This document shows, in pieces, positions 1 to 7,429 of a stretch of DNA of 14,189 nucleotides; position 1 is the stretch's first letter, and every line of letters begins with the position of its first letter. This DNA comes from Methylacidiphilum caldifontis (GTDB lineage: Bacteria; Verrucomicrobiota; Verrucomicrobiia; Methylacidiphilales; CAMAQI01), in NCBI GenBank assembly GCA_945860255.1, contig CAMAQI010000045.1, positions 1 through 14,189 on the forward strand, written 5' to 3'. A program made the position numbers and the translations under genes. Under the pieces are notes generated by a model, which saw only the letters and a list, made by a program, of their open reading frames with translations, was not told the DNA's origin and ran no database searches.

Positions 1-1
1 C

Positions 2-160
2 GCACGCGTTCGCTATCTAGCTCAGCAAAAACCGGAGTAACGGCAACGACTCGTCCTCGTCACTTATACGAATCGGGCCGCAAATGAAATTCGCCAACGG
101 CTCCGCTCTCAACTTCTCGACGATTTTCCTCAAGGAATCCCTCCTCTTATTCTTCAAGGA
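2..160 (+). other. 5' in-frame extension of the helicase-nuclease gene, interrupted by TAA
   Basis: Reading the frame of the downstream helicase back to the left edge gives a peptide that still looks like the family. RVRYLAQQ resembles the helix after the Walker A loop. After the stop, LVLVTYTNRAANEIRQRL is helicase motif Ia. An in-frame TAA at 38-40 separates the two pieces, and no ATG, GTG or TTG lies in frame between it and ATG 161. The protein starting at 161 would therefore lack motif Ia as well as Walker A. The stop is either a real nonsense mutation or a sequencing error. Walker A itself is outside the window. Confidence 0.6.
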
Positions 161-2911
161 ATGAGTCGGATGTTTATCGGAACGATTCACCGATTTTGTC
201 TTCAGATCATTCAAGACTACGCTCTCTACGCCGGATTTCCCGCAGAGATCGAGGTTCACTCGAAAATTCGTGCGGAATGGATCGAAAGATGGGAGCCGGA
301 ACTTCTGATGCCCTCCGTACATCAAAGTCGATGGATCAGCGAACTTCATCGCTATGAACTGGCGTGGCAGGCGAGCGAAAAAAATCGGCTTACGCAAAGT
401 GCCGCTCCACCAGAGGCGGAGGAGCCTTTTGAAATCGACTCCCATGCACTGGATGAGGTCAAAGGACGCTCGAGTGAGACAATCGCTTTTTATCAAAAAG
501 TCTGGCGGGAGTTTTGTCAGGCACTTTCGGAAAATCAGCCGGTTGAAATTCCGGAATATGACGGTAAAGGGGGGAAGTCCCTTCAGGAGGCTTGGCCGCA
601 AGCGCTGCAATCCCTTCTTAAAAGAATCTCCGAAGAGACTTTTCGGGAGATCGATCAAACCTCGTCCCGAATTCAACAAAAAAGATTTCAAGAGGGGACG
701 TTGCTTTTTAGTGATCAAATCGCTCTTGCCTTTGCCTTACTTCATCGCCCTTCGATTCGGACGGCACTTCAGCAACGCAACTATCGAATTCTCCTGGATG
801 AAGCACAAGATACCGATCCGTTTCAATTTTTAATTCTTTTGGAGCTCACACGGCCGCCCGGTTCTCCCGCTTTTCAATGGAGCTCCGATCTGACCCCGCC
901 TCGTCCAGGACTTTTTAGCATGGTGGGGGATCTCAAGCAGTCGATCTATCGTGATCGAGCCGATCTTCAGATCTATCAAGAGATCCATCAGAAACTGTCA
1001 CAACTTCCCGCAGGAGAGCCGCTACTGCTTACAAAAACCTTTCGTTGTCGCCCTCAGATCGTCTCTTGGGTGAATCAACAGTTTTCAGCGGCTTTTCATT
1101 CTCGACCGGAACAGATTGACTATCATCCTTTAGATAGCGATCACCCGACTCAAACGGGGCAGGTTCTTTTTTGGAAACCCCCTCTTCCCAGTGGTAAATT
1201 TTCCACCAGTGAACTCCTGAAGCAGGAGGCCGAATGGATTATCGAACAAATTCAAAAAAACTCCCTTTCTCAGTTACGGGCCTCCTCTTGGAGTGAAGTG
1301 GCGTTACTCGCGCCGACGCGGAAAATGCTCACTGCGCTCCAGCAGATTTGTATTCAAAGGAGGATTCCGTACAAAACTCATTTTGATACTCCGTACCACG
1401 AGCGGATCGAGTATCGATGGTTGGTGGCTCTGCTCTCGCTTCAAGAAAAACCGGATGACTCCTTTAATCTGATCGGGATTCTCAGAGAGATTTTTGCCTA
1501 CTCCGACTCCGATCTCGCAACGATTCAACGAGCCCTCTCATCCTCTCTGACGCTTGATACTCAGGAGGTTTCCTCTGTTGAATTGAATTCACTTCTTGAA
1601 AAAATGCGGGGGGTTCAAAAAGAGTGTCGCACCGTTCCCCTCTCCCAGGTCGCCCGAAAATGGATCGATACTTTTCAAATCCGCGAACGACTTCTTGCGG
1701 CCTCGCAAAATGATTCCTCTGTTCTGAATGGACTCGAGACCTTGCTTTTAAAATTGACTCAGAACGATCCCCGTCCTCGTTCAGAACAGGTACAACAGTG
1801 GATCGATGAAATTCATCAGAGCGCCCCCGATCCGACTCTCGATCATTCCGATGCGATTCAATTGATGACGATTAAAAAGTCGAAGGGACTGCAATGGGAT
1901 TGCGTGATTCTTCCTTTTTTAGGGGCAACGAGTGGCGAAGGGAAATCCACTCGGAGCCATCCCTCGATCGAATGGTTTACTCCCCCCTACGATCGTCCCG
2001 TATTAACACTGAATAAAGGGAATCGCAGCCCTCATGCCGAAAGCGAAGAGGAGAAGCAAGCCCTCAAATTTGATCTTGAACGTCAACGACTCTCCTATGT
2101 TGCCTGCACCCGTTCCCGTCAGACCCTGATCCTTCTTGATGATGCCACTTACTGGACAAAGATTCTCGCCTCAGGGGAGCCAAAGCTTACCGGGCCGAAT
2201 GCTTACGAATCGTTCAGCTCCACTCCTCAAAAAGAGTACCCCGGAACAGCACTGGAGGGCAGCGAATCCCTCACGGTAAAAGCGTTGATTACTGATTCTG
2301 CACTTATTTCAGCAACGGCTCCTGAATCTCTTCCTCGATTTTCACCCTGGAATTTTAAATCTCCTCGATCCATTACGAGTCGAAAAAAGATAACACCAAG
2401 CCAGTTGAAAACGGTTACACGGGGGGCAGTGTCGTCGCATGCTTTAAAAGGGCGCGAATATGGAACGTTTTGGCATTCAATTCTCGAATTTTTTCCGTGG
2501 AAAAAAGGAAGGGAATCACAAACAGAGTTCCTCAGCGAACGTTTGAATCGTTGTACCGATCCGGAACTGAGAAAACGGTTTGAAAAGGAATGGAACGATT
2601 TTAGTTCGACCGCTCTTTTCGCTCAATTGAACCTGCCTGATTCGAGGGTCTATACCGAGATTCCGTATACGGATCTGCAATTGGAAAGCGTCGAAGAGGG
2701 TCAGATCGATCTCATTCTTCAATCTCCCGCAGCAACGATCCTTCTCGATTGGAAAACCGATTTCCTTTCTGTGGCTGACTTTGAAATGGCGGCACTTCCC
2801 GGTTATTCCGTTCAACTTCAGTCCTATCTTCGAGTTCTCGAGAAAGATCATCTCCCCTCCTGCCGCGCACAAATCTATCACACCCCCACGGCAACAATTT
2901 GGACCATTTAA
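161..2911 (+). CDS. UvrD-family helicase with C-terminal RecB-like nuclease (AddA/RecB type), N-terminus missing
   Basis: ATP-dependent DNA helicase-nuclease of the AddA/RecB class, which processes double-strand ends for RecA recombination. Counting from ATG 161, FIGTIHRFC (5-13) is family motif Ib. LLDEAQDTDP (211-220) is Walker B, and MVGDLKQSIYR (254-264) is motif III. TFRCRPQIVSWVN (293-305) is motif IV, TIKKSKGLQWD (570-580) is motif V, and RLSYVACTR (643-651) is motif VI. The C-terminus keeps a PD-(D/E)XK nuclease: GTFWHSILE (768-776), GQID with D850, LLDWKTD with D863 and K865, and QLQSY (885-889). The nuclease residues look intact. ATG 161 is only the first start after the in-frame TAA at 38-40; the true gene begins left of the window. 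An AddB-type partner would be expected upstream but cannot be seen. AddA versus RecB cannot be settled without the neighbour. Confidence 0.85.
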   Translation: MSRMFIGTIHRFCLQIIQDYALYAGFPAEIEVHSKIRAEWIERWEPELLMPSVHQSRWISELHRYELAWQASEKNRLTQSAAPPEAEEPFEIDSHALDEVKGRSSETIAFYQKVWREFCQALSENQPVEIPEYDGKGGKSLQEAWPQALQSLLKRISEETFREIDQTSSRIQQKRFQEGTLLFSDQIALAFALLHRPSIRTALQQRNYRILLDEAQDTDPFQFLILLELTRPPGSPAFQWSSDLTPPRPGLFSMVGDLKQSIYRDRADLQIYQEIHQKLSQLPAGEPLLLTKTFRCRPQIVSWVNQQFSAAFHSRPEQIDYHPLDSDHPTQTGQVLFWKPPLPSGKFSTSELLKQEAEWIIEQIQKNSLSQLRASSWSEVALLAPTRKMLTALQQICIQRRIPYKTHFDTPYHERIEYRWLVALLSLQEKPDDSFNLIGILREIFAYSDSDLATIQRALSSSLTLDTQEVSSVELNSLLEKMRGVQKECRTVPLSQVARKWIDTFQIRERLLAASQNDSSVLNGLETLLLKLTQNDPRPRSEQVQQWIDEIHQSAPDPTLDHSDAIQLMTIKKSKGLQWDCVILPFLGATSGEGKSTRSHPSIEWFTPPYDRPVLTLNKGNRSPHAESEEEKQALKFDLERQRLSYVACTRSRQTLILLDDATYWTKILASGEPKLTGPNAYESFSSTPQKEYPGTALEGSESLTVKALITDSALISATAPESLPRFSPWNFKSPRSITSRKKITPSQLKTVTRGAVSSHALKGREYGTFWHSILEFFPWKKGRESQTEFLSERLNRCTDPELRKRFEKEWNDFSSTALFAQLNLPDSRVYTEIPYTDLQLESVEEGQIDLILQSPAATILLDWKTDFLSVADFEMAALPGYSVQLQSYLRVLEKDHLPSCRAQIYHTPTATIWTI

Positions 2912-2968
2912 CCCAATTCACGCAATGGAACCAAAGAGATTTTAAAATAGGGAAATCAAGAAATAATT

Positions 2969-3104
2969 AAAGACAACTTCTCACGCAAAGGCGCAAAGTT
3001 GCCCAAGGCTCCTCCCGAAAGACAAATGAGTTTGTTTTACGGTCGATTGTATAATTATAATTTCCTACGGGGAGAACCTTGGGAAGCTTTGCGGCTCTAC
3101 GGAA
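2969..3104. repeat. MITE-like palindromic repeat, family A, copy 1
   Basis: The left arm starts AAAGACAA (2969), then TCACGCAAAGGCGCAAAG (2981-2998) and TTGCCCAAGGCTCC. The right arm, from 3069, reads GGGGAGAACCTTGGGAAGCT and then degenerates. The arms are inverted repeats of each other around an AT-rich loop that contains AAATGAGTTTGTTTT. The same structure and loop motif recur at 7284-7424. No ORF lies inside. A perfect 14-bp palindrome, GGAACAGCTGTTCC, lies at 3101-3114 at the right end. Confidence 0.8.
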
Positions 3105-3375
3105 CAGCTGTTCCTAGTTGCCTACCCTCGGCCCTCCATTCACTTTCCTGTTTGGTTTTGCGTTAACACGCAGGGAGTGCGTGAAAATGTTTTAAATTGT
3201 ATTTCCTTCAGTTGACGCCAATGCGCACGTGCAGGCTCACCCCCGAGAAAGAGATGGCCTTCTCGTGATCTCTTTTGAATGGTTAACCGATTTCTCATCG
3301 ATGAAATCGGATAAATGAAGGAAATCACTTGCAGAGAGAGGCAAGGGGATTAGGTTTCTCCTCTATGAATAAAAA
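3105..3375 (+). pseudogene. Possible decayed 5' part of the TPM-domain gene
   Basis: This 271-base gap has no good ORF. In the frame of the downstream TPM gene, 3208-3300 reads SVDANAHVQAHPRERD and later FEWLTDFSS. That resembles the SGEIRVHVQ start of TPM domains followed by a helix, but in-frame stops occur at 3193, 3316 and 3370. Two small inverted repeats lie here: AAAGAGAT/ATCTCTTT (3248-3255, 3268-3275) and CCGATTTC/GAAATCGG (3287-3294, 3303-3310). The similarity was judged by eye only, so the region could equally be unrelated intergenic DNA. Confidence 0.35.
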
Positions 3376-3648
3376 ATGGATCGGGTGGCAGAAAGAAATG
3401 GCGTTTTGATTTTCATCGCCCCGCTGTCACAAAAGTATGCGGTGATTGGCGATCAAGGAATCACTGAAAAAATCGGAAATCAATTCTGGGATGAGGTGGT
3501 GGCCTCGATTGGAGTTTATTTTAAAAACGAAAATTTTACCGCAGGGGTCGTCGAGGCAATTCAAAAAATTGGAGACTCACTGGCGGCCCATTTTCCGAGA
3601 AAAAATGATGATCAAAATGAACTCTGTAACGAAGTGATTAAGGAATAA
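3376..3648 (+). CDS. TPM-domain protein, N-terminally truncated
   Basis: This 90-residue product matches the C-terminal two thirds of a TPM domain (the YgcG/'methanol dehydrogenase beta-propeller' class). Visible hallmarks are RVAERNGVLIFIAP (3-16), YAVIGDQGI (21-29), FWDEV (38-42), FTAGVVEAIQKIGDSLAAHFP (split around 53-73), and a final DDQNEL motif. Family members usually have about 50 more N-terminal residues carrying the SGEIRV segment. Here an in-frame TAA (3370-3372) lies two codons before the ATG and no Shine-Dalgarno is visible, so the gene is probably a remnant. The molecular role of these small TPM proteins is poorly defined. The family call is fairly safe; whether the product is made is doubtful. 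Confidence 0.6.
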   Translation: MDRVAERNGVLIFIAPLSQKYAVIGDQGITEKIGNQFWDEVVASIGVYFKNENFTAGVVEAIQKIGDSLAAHFPRKNDDQNELCNEVIKE

Positions 3649-3698
3649 ATCAATGTTTTTTGAATCATCTCCCTTCTTCACTAATAATAGTTCGATCA

Positions 3699-3725
3699 TT
3701 GACAATTTACTACTTATAATATAAT
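3699..3725 (+). promoter_or_regulatory. Candidate sigma-70-type promoter for the mutarotase-hydrolase pair
   Basis: A consensus TTGACA (3699-3704) is followed after 15 bases by TATAAT (3720-3725), within a strongly AT-rich stretch (3690-3760). An overlapping TATAAT at 3715-3720 would be only 10 bases away and is too close. The 15-base spacer is shorter than the usual 16-18. The leader to the mutarotase ATG would be roughly 85 bases. The rest of the 167-base gap (3649-3815) shows nothing else recognisable. Confidence 0.45.
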
Positions 3726-3815
3726 TTATCTCATACAATAATTTAAACAACGAACGAAGGAACCCTGTTTTCATTAAAGACAAAGAAAGCCTCAAGCCTC
3801 TTTCATAAGGAATCC

Positions 3816-4229
3816 ATGACCCATTCTCTCTACGGCCCAACCAATCTCCCTCTTGATCAAAAAGAACAAGCAAAAATAAAACGCTATGGTTCGGTCATCG
3901 AATTATCTCCCGAAAAAGAGAGTTACTATCGTCAATTACATGCGGCGGTATGGCCCTCGGTCTTGAAACAAATCGAACTCTCTCATATCAGCAATTACAG
4001 CATCTATTTAGCCCCCCTTTCAGGGAAACTCTATTTATTCAGTTATTTTGAATATTCAGGGGAGGATTTCGCAGGGGATATGAAAAAAATGGCGAACGAC
4101 CCCGAAACCATTCTCTGGTGGAAAGAGTGTATTCCCTGTCAAATTCCACTCAGCAATCGAGCACAAGGAGAACATTGGATGAATCTCGAAGAACTCTTTC
4201 ACTTTAATCCTCAGCAAAAATCGCTCTAA
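3816..4229 (+). CDS. L-rhamnose/L-fucose-type mutarotase (RhaM family, DUF718)
   Basis: Cytosolic sugar mutarotase that interconverts the alpha and beta anomers of a 6-deoxy sugar, feeding the next catabolic step. The 137-residue product has the family core RYGSVIEL (23-30), LHAAVWPSVL (41-50, with the conserved His42), ISNYSIYL (58-65), LFSYFEY (74-80) and the WWK motif (101-103) near the end of the fold. The core of about 110 residues is complete. About 22 residues precede KRYG that typical members lack; ATG 3816 is nevertheless the only plausible start and has AAGGA at 3807-3811. A 29-base gap to the FAH-family gene suggests one transcript. The neighbour favours a non-phosphorylated L-fucose or L-rhamnose route. 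Substrate is not decidable from sequence alone. Confidence 0.85.
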   Translation: MTHSLYGPTNLPLDQKEQAKIKRYGSVIELSPEKESYYRQLHAAVWPSVLKQIELSHISNYSIYLAPLSGKLYLFSYFEYSGEDFAGDMKKMANDPETILWWKECIPCQIPLSNRAQGEHWMNLEELFHFNPQQKSL

Positions 4230-4258
4230 TAACGCAAACCGAGAAAAAATAAAACATT

Positions 4259-5059
4259 ATGAAAATCATCCGCTATCAACAGGCTCAAGGAAAAATCAGT
4301 TACGCTCAGCAAACGGAGCAGGGAACTTTCGATCTCGAAGGGGATCCTTTTACGTCATTGAAAGCAACCTCCAAGAAATCGGAGATCTTTAAGCTCTTAG
4401 CTCCGATTGTTCCGACTCAGATTCTCTGTATTGGATTAAACTACCGCCAGCATGCTGAGGAATGTGGAGCTCCGATTCCGGAGCGTCCGGTTCTTTTTGT
4501 CAAAGGGGCAAATGCTCTTCAAAATCCTGGAGATCCGATTGTTCTTCCGCGCCACGCGAGAAGTGATGAGGTCGATTATGAATGTGAACTCGGGGTGGTG
4601 ATTGCAAAAGATTGTAAAAATGTAAAACGTGAAAACGCCTTCGACTACGTTCTCGGATATACCTGTGTGAACGATGTCAGTGCCCGAGATTGGCAGCTCA
4701 AATGGGGGGGAGGACAATGGTGTAAGGGGAAGTTTTTTGATACCTTTGCCCCTATCGGGCCTTGTCTTGTCACCCTTGATGAACTTCCTCATCCCAATAA
4801 TCTTAAGATTAAAACCGTTCTTAATGGTGAAATCGTTCAAAATTCCTCTACCTCAGATATGATCTTTGATATTCCCGCGATTATTGAATTCCTGAGTGGA
4901 AGCACCACCCTGCTCGCAGGAACCTTAATCCTGACGGGAACCCCTCAAGGCGTCGGAATGGCTTCTAAGCCACCGAAATACCTGAAAGCAGGAGACTCAG
5001 TAACGATCGAAATCGAAAAAATCGGAGCCTTAACCAATCCCGTCATCGAAGAGCCATAG
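4259..5059 (+). CDS. Fumarylacetoacetate hydrolase-family enzyme, likely 2,4-diketo-3-deoxy-sugar-acid hydrolase
   Basis: FAH-fold hydrolase that cleaves a C-C bond in a 2,4-diketo acid with a divalent metal. The 266-residue length is typical of single-domain bacterial members. ILCIGLNYRQHAEE (55-68) opens the catalytic domain. YECELGVV (107-114) gives metal ligands E108 and E110, and NDVSARD (138-144) supplies the Asp ligand. GKFFDTFAPIGP (157-168) and LTGTPQGVG (225-233) are family signatures. Next to a deoxy-sugar mutarotase, the likely substrate is 2,4-diketo-3-deoxy-L-fuconate or -rhamnonate, giving pyruvate and lactate. Other members act on acylpyruvates or homoprotocatechuate products, so the substrate is an inference from context. 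The Shine-Dalgarno is weak. No clear terminator lies in the 44 bases before the convergent regulator gene. Confidence 0.82.
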   Translation: MKIIRYQQAQGKISYAQQTEQGTFDLEGDPFTSLKATSKKSEIFKLLAPIVPTQILCIGLNYRQHAEECGAPIPERPVLFVKGANALQNPGDPIVLPRHARSDEVDYECELGVVIAKDCKNVKRENAFDYVLGYTCVNDVSARDWQLKWGGGQWCKGKFFDTFAPIGPCLVTLDELPHPNNLKIKTVLNGEIVQNSSTSDMIFDIPAIIEFLSGSTTLLAGTLILTGTPQGVGMASKPPKYLKAGDSVTIEIEKIGALTNPVIEEP

Positions 5060-5103
5060 CCTTTGACGAGGCATCGAATCGACACTCCACCCCTTTAAGG
5101 TTG

Positions 5104-5832
5104 TCATGGGGCTTGTGTGAAGAGTGACTGACGTTGCTCTTTAGGGGGGAGGCCGAAGTGCCGACGGTAGGCATTTGTAAAATGACTGTGATCGAAGAAT
5201 CCACACTCCATCGCGATCGTGGTGATTTTATCCCGAGTTTTTAAGAGACGGCGACGAGCCTCTTCGAGACGTTTTTCGAGGATAAATTCTCGAGGACTCT
5301 TGGAGAAGACCGCTTTAAATCGACGCTCGAGTTGTCGAACGGAGATTCCGGCCGCCTTCGCAAGGTCGCTGCTTTGCAGCTCTCCACAAAACTCTTTTTC
5401 GATCTTTTCAATGCATTGAGTGAGGCCTTCATACTTTTGAATGATGACCGATCCCTGATGTAAATCCCGTGTGAATCCGACAAGTCCAAGGGCTCTTCCT
5501 TGCGTTGTTTTAAAGGAAATCTTTTTCGTTGAATGCCAACGCATCTCCCCTTTCTGATTTTTGACGATCTCGACGCGATTGATCATCGCCTCACCGGATT
5601 GAATCACCTCTTGATCGTCTCGGGAGTAGCGGTCGGCTAAATGAAAGGGGTAAAAATCGTGGTCGGTTTTTCCAACAATCTCACGAAGCGACCTTTTTCC
5701 TAAATGTCGAATGTGAGAGTGATTGGCATGAAGAAATTTTCCCTCACGATCTTTGACGAAAAAAAGGATCTCTTCTAAATCGTCAAAAAGTAAACGAAGC
5801 TGACTGATCCAATTCGAAAACTCTCCATTCAT
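5104..5832 (-). CDS. AraC-family transcriptional regulator with N-terminal PAS domain
   Basis: DNA-binding regulator of 242 residues. The N-terminal part (about 15-125) is a PAS sensor fold: FFVKDREGKFLHANHSHIRHLG (split around 24-45), VGKTDHDFYP (53-62), MRWHSTKKISF (97-107) and LGLVGFTRDL (115-124). The C-terminal part (about 150-235) is an AraC double helix-turn-helix, with SSDLAKAAGISVRQLERRFK (154-173) and the second helix pair ITTIAMECGFFDHSHFTNAYRR split around 203-224, then HFGLPPKE. It is transcribed away from xylA across a 68-base gap, so it is a good candidate regulator of xylAB. The usual XylR sensor is a periplasmic-binding-like domain; here it is PAS, so the signal may not be xylose itself. 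No Shine-Dalgarno is clear before ATG 5832. Confidence 0.85.
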   Translation of the reverse strand: MNGEFSNWISQLRLLFDDLEEILFFVKDREGKFLHANHSHIRHLGKRSLREIVGKTDHDFYPFHLADRYSRDDQEVIQSGEAMINRVEIVKNQKGEMRWHSTKKISFKTTQGRALGLVGFTRDLHQGSVIIQKYEGLTQCIEKIEKEFCGELQSSDLAKAAGISVRQLERRFKAVFSKSPREFILEKRLEEARRRLLKTRDKITTIAMECGFFDHSHFTNAYRRHFGLPPKEQRQSLFTQAP

Positions 5833-5900
5833 GTCGTTATTTTACAATAAGTTGTCCTCTTCCTACAAGACAGATTTCAAGAGATCGGTATGGTTTAGTT
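5833..5900. promoter_or_regulatory. Divergent regulator-xylA control region
   Basis: These 68 bases must hold the promoters of both the AraC-type regulator and xylA. An ACAA-TAAG-TTGT inverted repeat sits at 5844-5855. On the minus strand TTGTAG and TAAAAT are 18 bases apart, a weak promoter-like pair that would give a very short leader. No convincing sigma-70 promoter or Shine-Dalgarno is visible for xylA. Operator function is inferred from position only. Confidence 0.4.
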
Positions 5901-7208
5901 ATGAACGAATACTTCAAAGTCCCGAAAATCAAATACGAAGGCCCTAAATCTAAAAATCCCTTGGCCTTTAAGCACTATAACCCGACGGAAAAGATCGAAG
6001 GCAAAACAATGCGTGAGCATCTTCGCTTTGGAGCTGCTTATTGGCATGTGATGCGGAACAGTCTCTCCGATCCTTTTGGGGGCGGGACAGCGCAGATGCC
6101 TTGGGATGATGGGAGTGACAGTGTCGCAAATGCCCAAAAAAGAGTCGGGGTCTTTTTTGAATTTCTTGAAAAAACCGGAATTGATTACTACTGCTTTCAT
6201 GACCGTGATATCGCACCGGAATTAGGTTCTTTAAAGGAGTCGAATAAGGCCTTGGATGAAGTCGTTAAGGTCTTTAAGAAAGAGCAAAAACGGACGGGCA
6301 AGAAGCTCCTCTGGGGAACCGCCTGTTTATTTTCACATGCACGATTTTCACAAGGGGCGGCGACCTCTCCGAATCTCGGAGTTTATACCCATGCTGCGGG
6401 CCAAGTGAAGAAAGCGATGGAGGTTACCAAGGAATTGGGGGGACTCGGTTATACTTTTTGGGGCGGACGCGAAGGGTATTCGACTCTTTGGAATACCGAT
6501 ATGAAGCGGGAGTTGGACCATTTAGCGGCCTTTCTCCATATGGCGGTCGATTATAAAAAAGAGATCGGATTTAAAGGACCCTTTTATATTGAACCGAAGC
6601 CCAAGGAGCCGACGACGCATCAATATGATTCCGATTCGGCTGCCTGTTTGAATTTTTTACGCGAGTATGGATTGCTTGAGCATTTCCAACTCAACATCGA
6701 AACCAATCATGCGACTCTTGCAGGACACACGATGCTTCATGAGCTCACCGTTGCCGCAGGAGCCAAGCGTTTGGGTTCGATCGATGCGAATTGTGGAAAT
6801 GAACTCATCGGCTGGGATACCGATCAATTCCCGACGAATATTTATCTCACCACCCAAGTGATGCTCTCTGTTTTAGGGATGGGAGGACTCAAGACTGGGG
6901 GATTAAACTTCGATGCGAAGCGTCGACGGGAGTCCCATGAGCCGATCGATCTATTCTACGCTCATATTGGGGGAATGGATGCCTTTGCTCGAGGACTGAA
7001 GATTGCCGCTGCGATTCGGAAAGATGGACGATTGGAAAAATTTGTGGAGAAACGTTATTCCACATGGGATTCTCCTCTCGGAAGTAAGATAGAAAAAGGA
7101 AAGTCTTCTTTCAAGGAACTTGAAAAAATTGCCTTAGAACAATCGGAGCCTGATCTTGCCTCAGGACGCCAAGAGTTTTTAGAAAATCTCATCAACGACT
7201 TTATTTAA
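5901..7208 (+). CDS. xylA: Xylose isomerase
   Basis: Cytosolic isomerase converting D-xylose to D-xylulose with two divalent metal ions. At 435 residues it has the length of class II enzymes, which carry a longer N-terminus than class I. Active-site residues are all present at the expected places. HDRD holds H100 and D103, and FYIEPKPKEPTTHQYD holds E231 and K233. ETNHATLAGH holds E267 and H270, D295 is in SIDANCGN, D306 and D308 are in WDTDQFP, and D338 is in GGLNFDAK. Nothing is missing or truncated. ATG 5901 begins MNEYFK, normal for the family, although no Shine-Dalgarno is obvious. It is followed after 295 bases by xylB, with a palindromic repeat between them. Confidence 0.97.
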   Translation: MNEYFKVPKIKYEGPKSKNPLAFKHYNPTEKIEGKTMREHLRFGAAYWHVMRNSLSDPFGGGTAQMPWDDGSDSVANAQKRVGVFFEFLEKTGIDYYCFHDRDIAPELGSLKESNKALDEVVKVFKKEQKRTGKKLLWGTACLFSHARFSQGAATSPNLGVYTHAAGQVKKAMEVTKELGGLGYTFWGGREGYSTLWNTDMKRELDHLAAFLHMAVDYKKEIGFKGPFYIEPKPKEPTTHQYDSDSAACLNFLREYGLLEHFQLNIETNHATLAGHTMLHELTVAAGAKRLGSIDANCGNELIGWDTDQFPTNIYLTTQVMLSVLGMGGLKTGGLNFDAKRRRESHEPIDLFYAHIGGMDAFARGLKIAAAIRKDGRLEKFVEKRYSTWDSPLGSKIEKGKSSFKELEKIALEQSEPDLASGRQEFLENLINDFI

Positions 7209-7283
7209 TGAAGTAAAACTTTCTGAGACTTCTAAACATCTGCTATTCGATCAATTATGCAAAAAATACAATTTAAAAAATTT

Positions 7284-7424
7284 TCACGCGAAGCCGCGAA
7301 GTTGCCCAAGGCTCCACCCGAAAAGGCAAATGAGTTTGTTTTTTTTGATGATTTTTATTATTTTCTAAATTCTTATGGGGAGAACCTTGGGACGCTTTGC
7401 GCCTTTGCGTGAGGCAATGTCTTT
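7284..7424. repeat. MITE-like palindromic repeat, family A, copy 2
   Basis: The left arm TCACGCGAAGCCGCGAAG (7284-7301) continues into TTGCCCAAGGCTCC. The right arm starts GGGGAGAACCTTGGGACG at 7377 and ends CTTTGCGCCTTTGCGTGA at 7412. These are imperfect inverted repeats around a T-rich loop carrying AAATGAGTTTGTTTT, as in the copy at 2969. The right end runs on to GTCTTT (7419-7424), matching the inverse of AAAGAC at the left end of copy 1. The repeat fills most of the xylA-xylB gap and could fold into a long hairpin in the transcript. The rest of the gap holds the 36-base repeat and the xylB ribosome site. Confidence 0.82.
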
Positions 7425-7429
7425 ATCCC

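Noticed and set aside
2..160. Stop-codon reassignment (TAA read as sense) as an explanation of the interrupted helicase
   Set aside because: Other genes in the window end cleanly at TAA and TGA at family-typical lengths, so one in-frame TAA does not support recoding.
17..718. Minus-strand open frame of 233 codons
   Set aside because: It lies antisense to clear helicase coding sequence and its translation shows no domain; shadow frame.
3140..3328. Minus-strand 62-codon open frame upstream of the TPM gene
   Set aside because: Composition is not protein-like, and the opposite strand shows possible TPM remnants.
3699..3720. TTGACA with the first TATAAT at 3715
   Set aside because: The spacer would be 10 bases, too short for sigma-70 type recognition; the overlapping TATAAT at 3720 was preferred.
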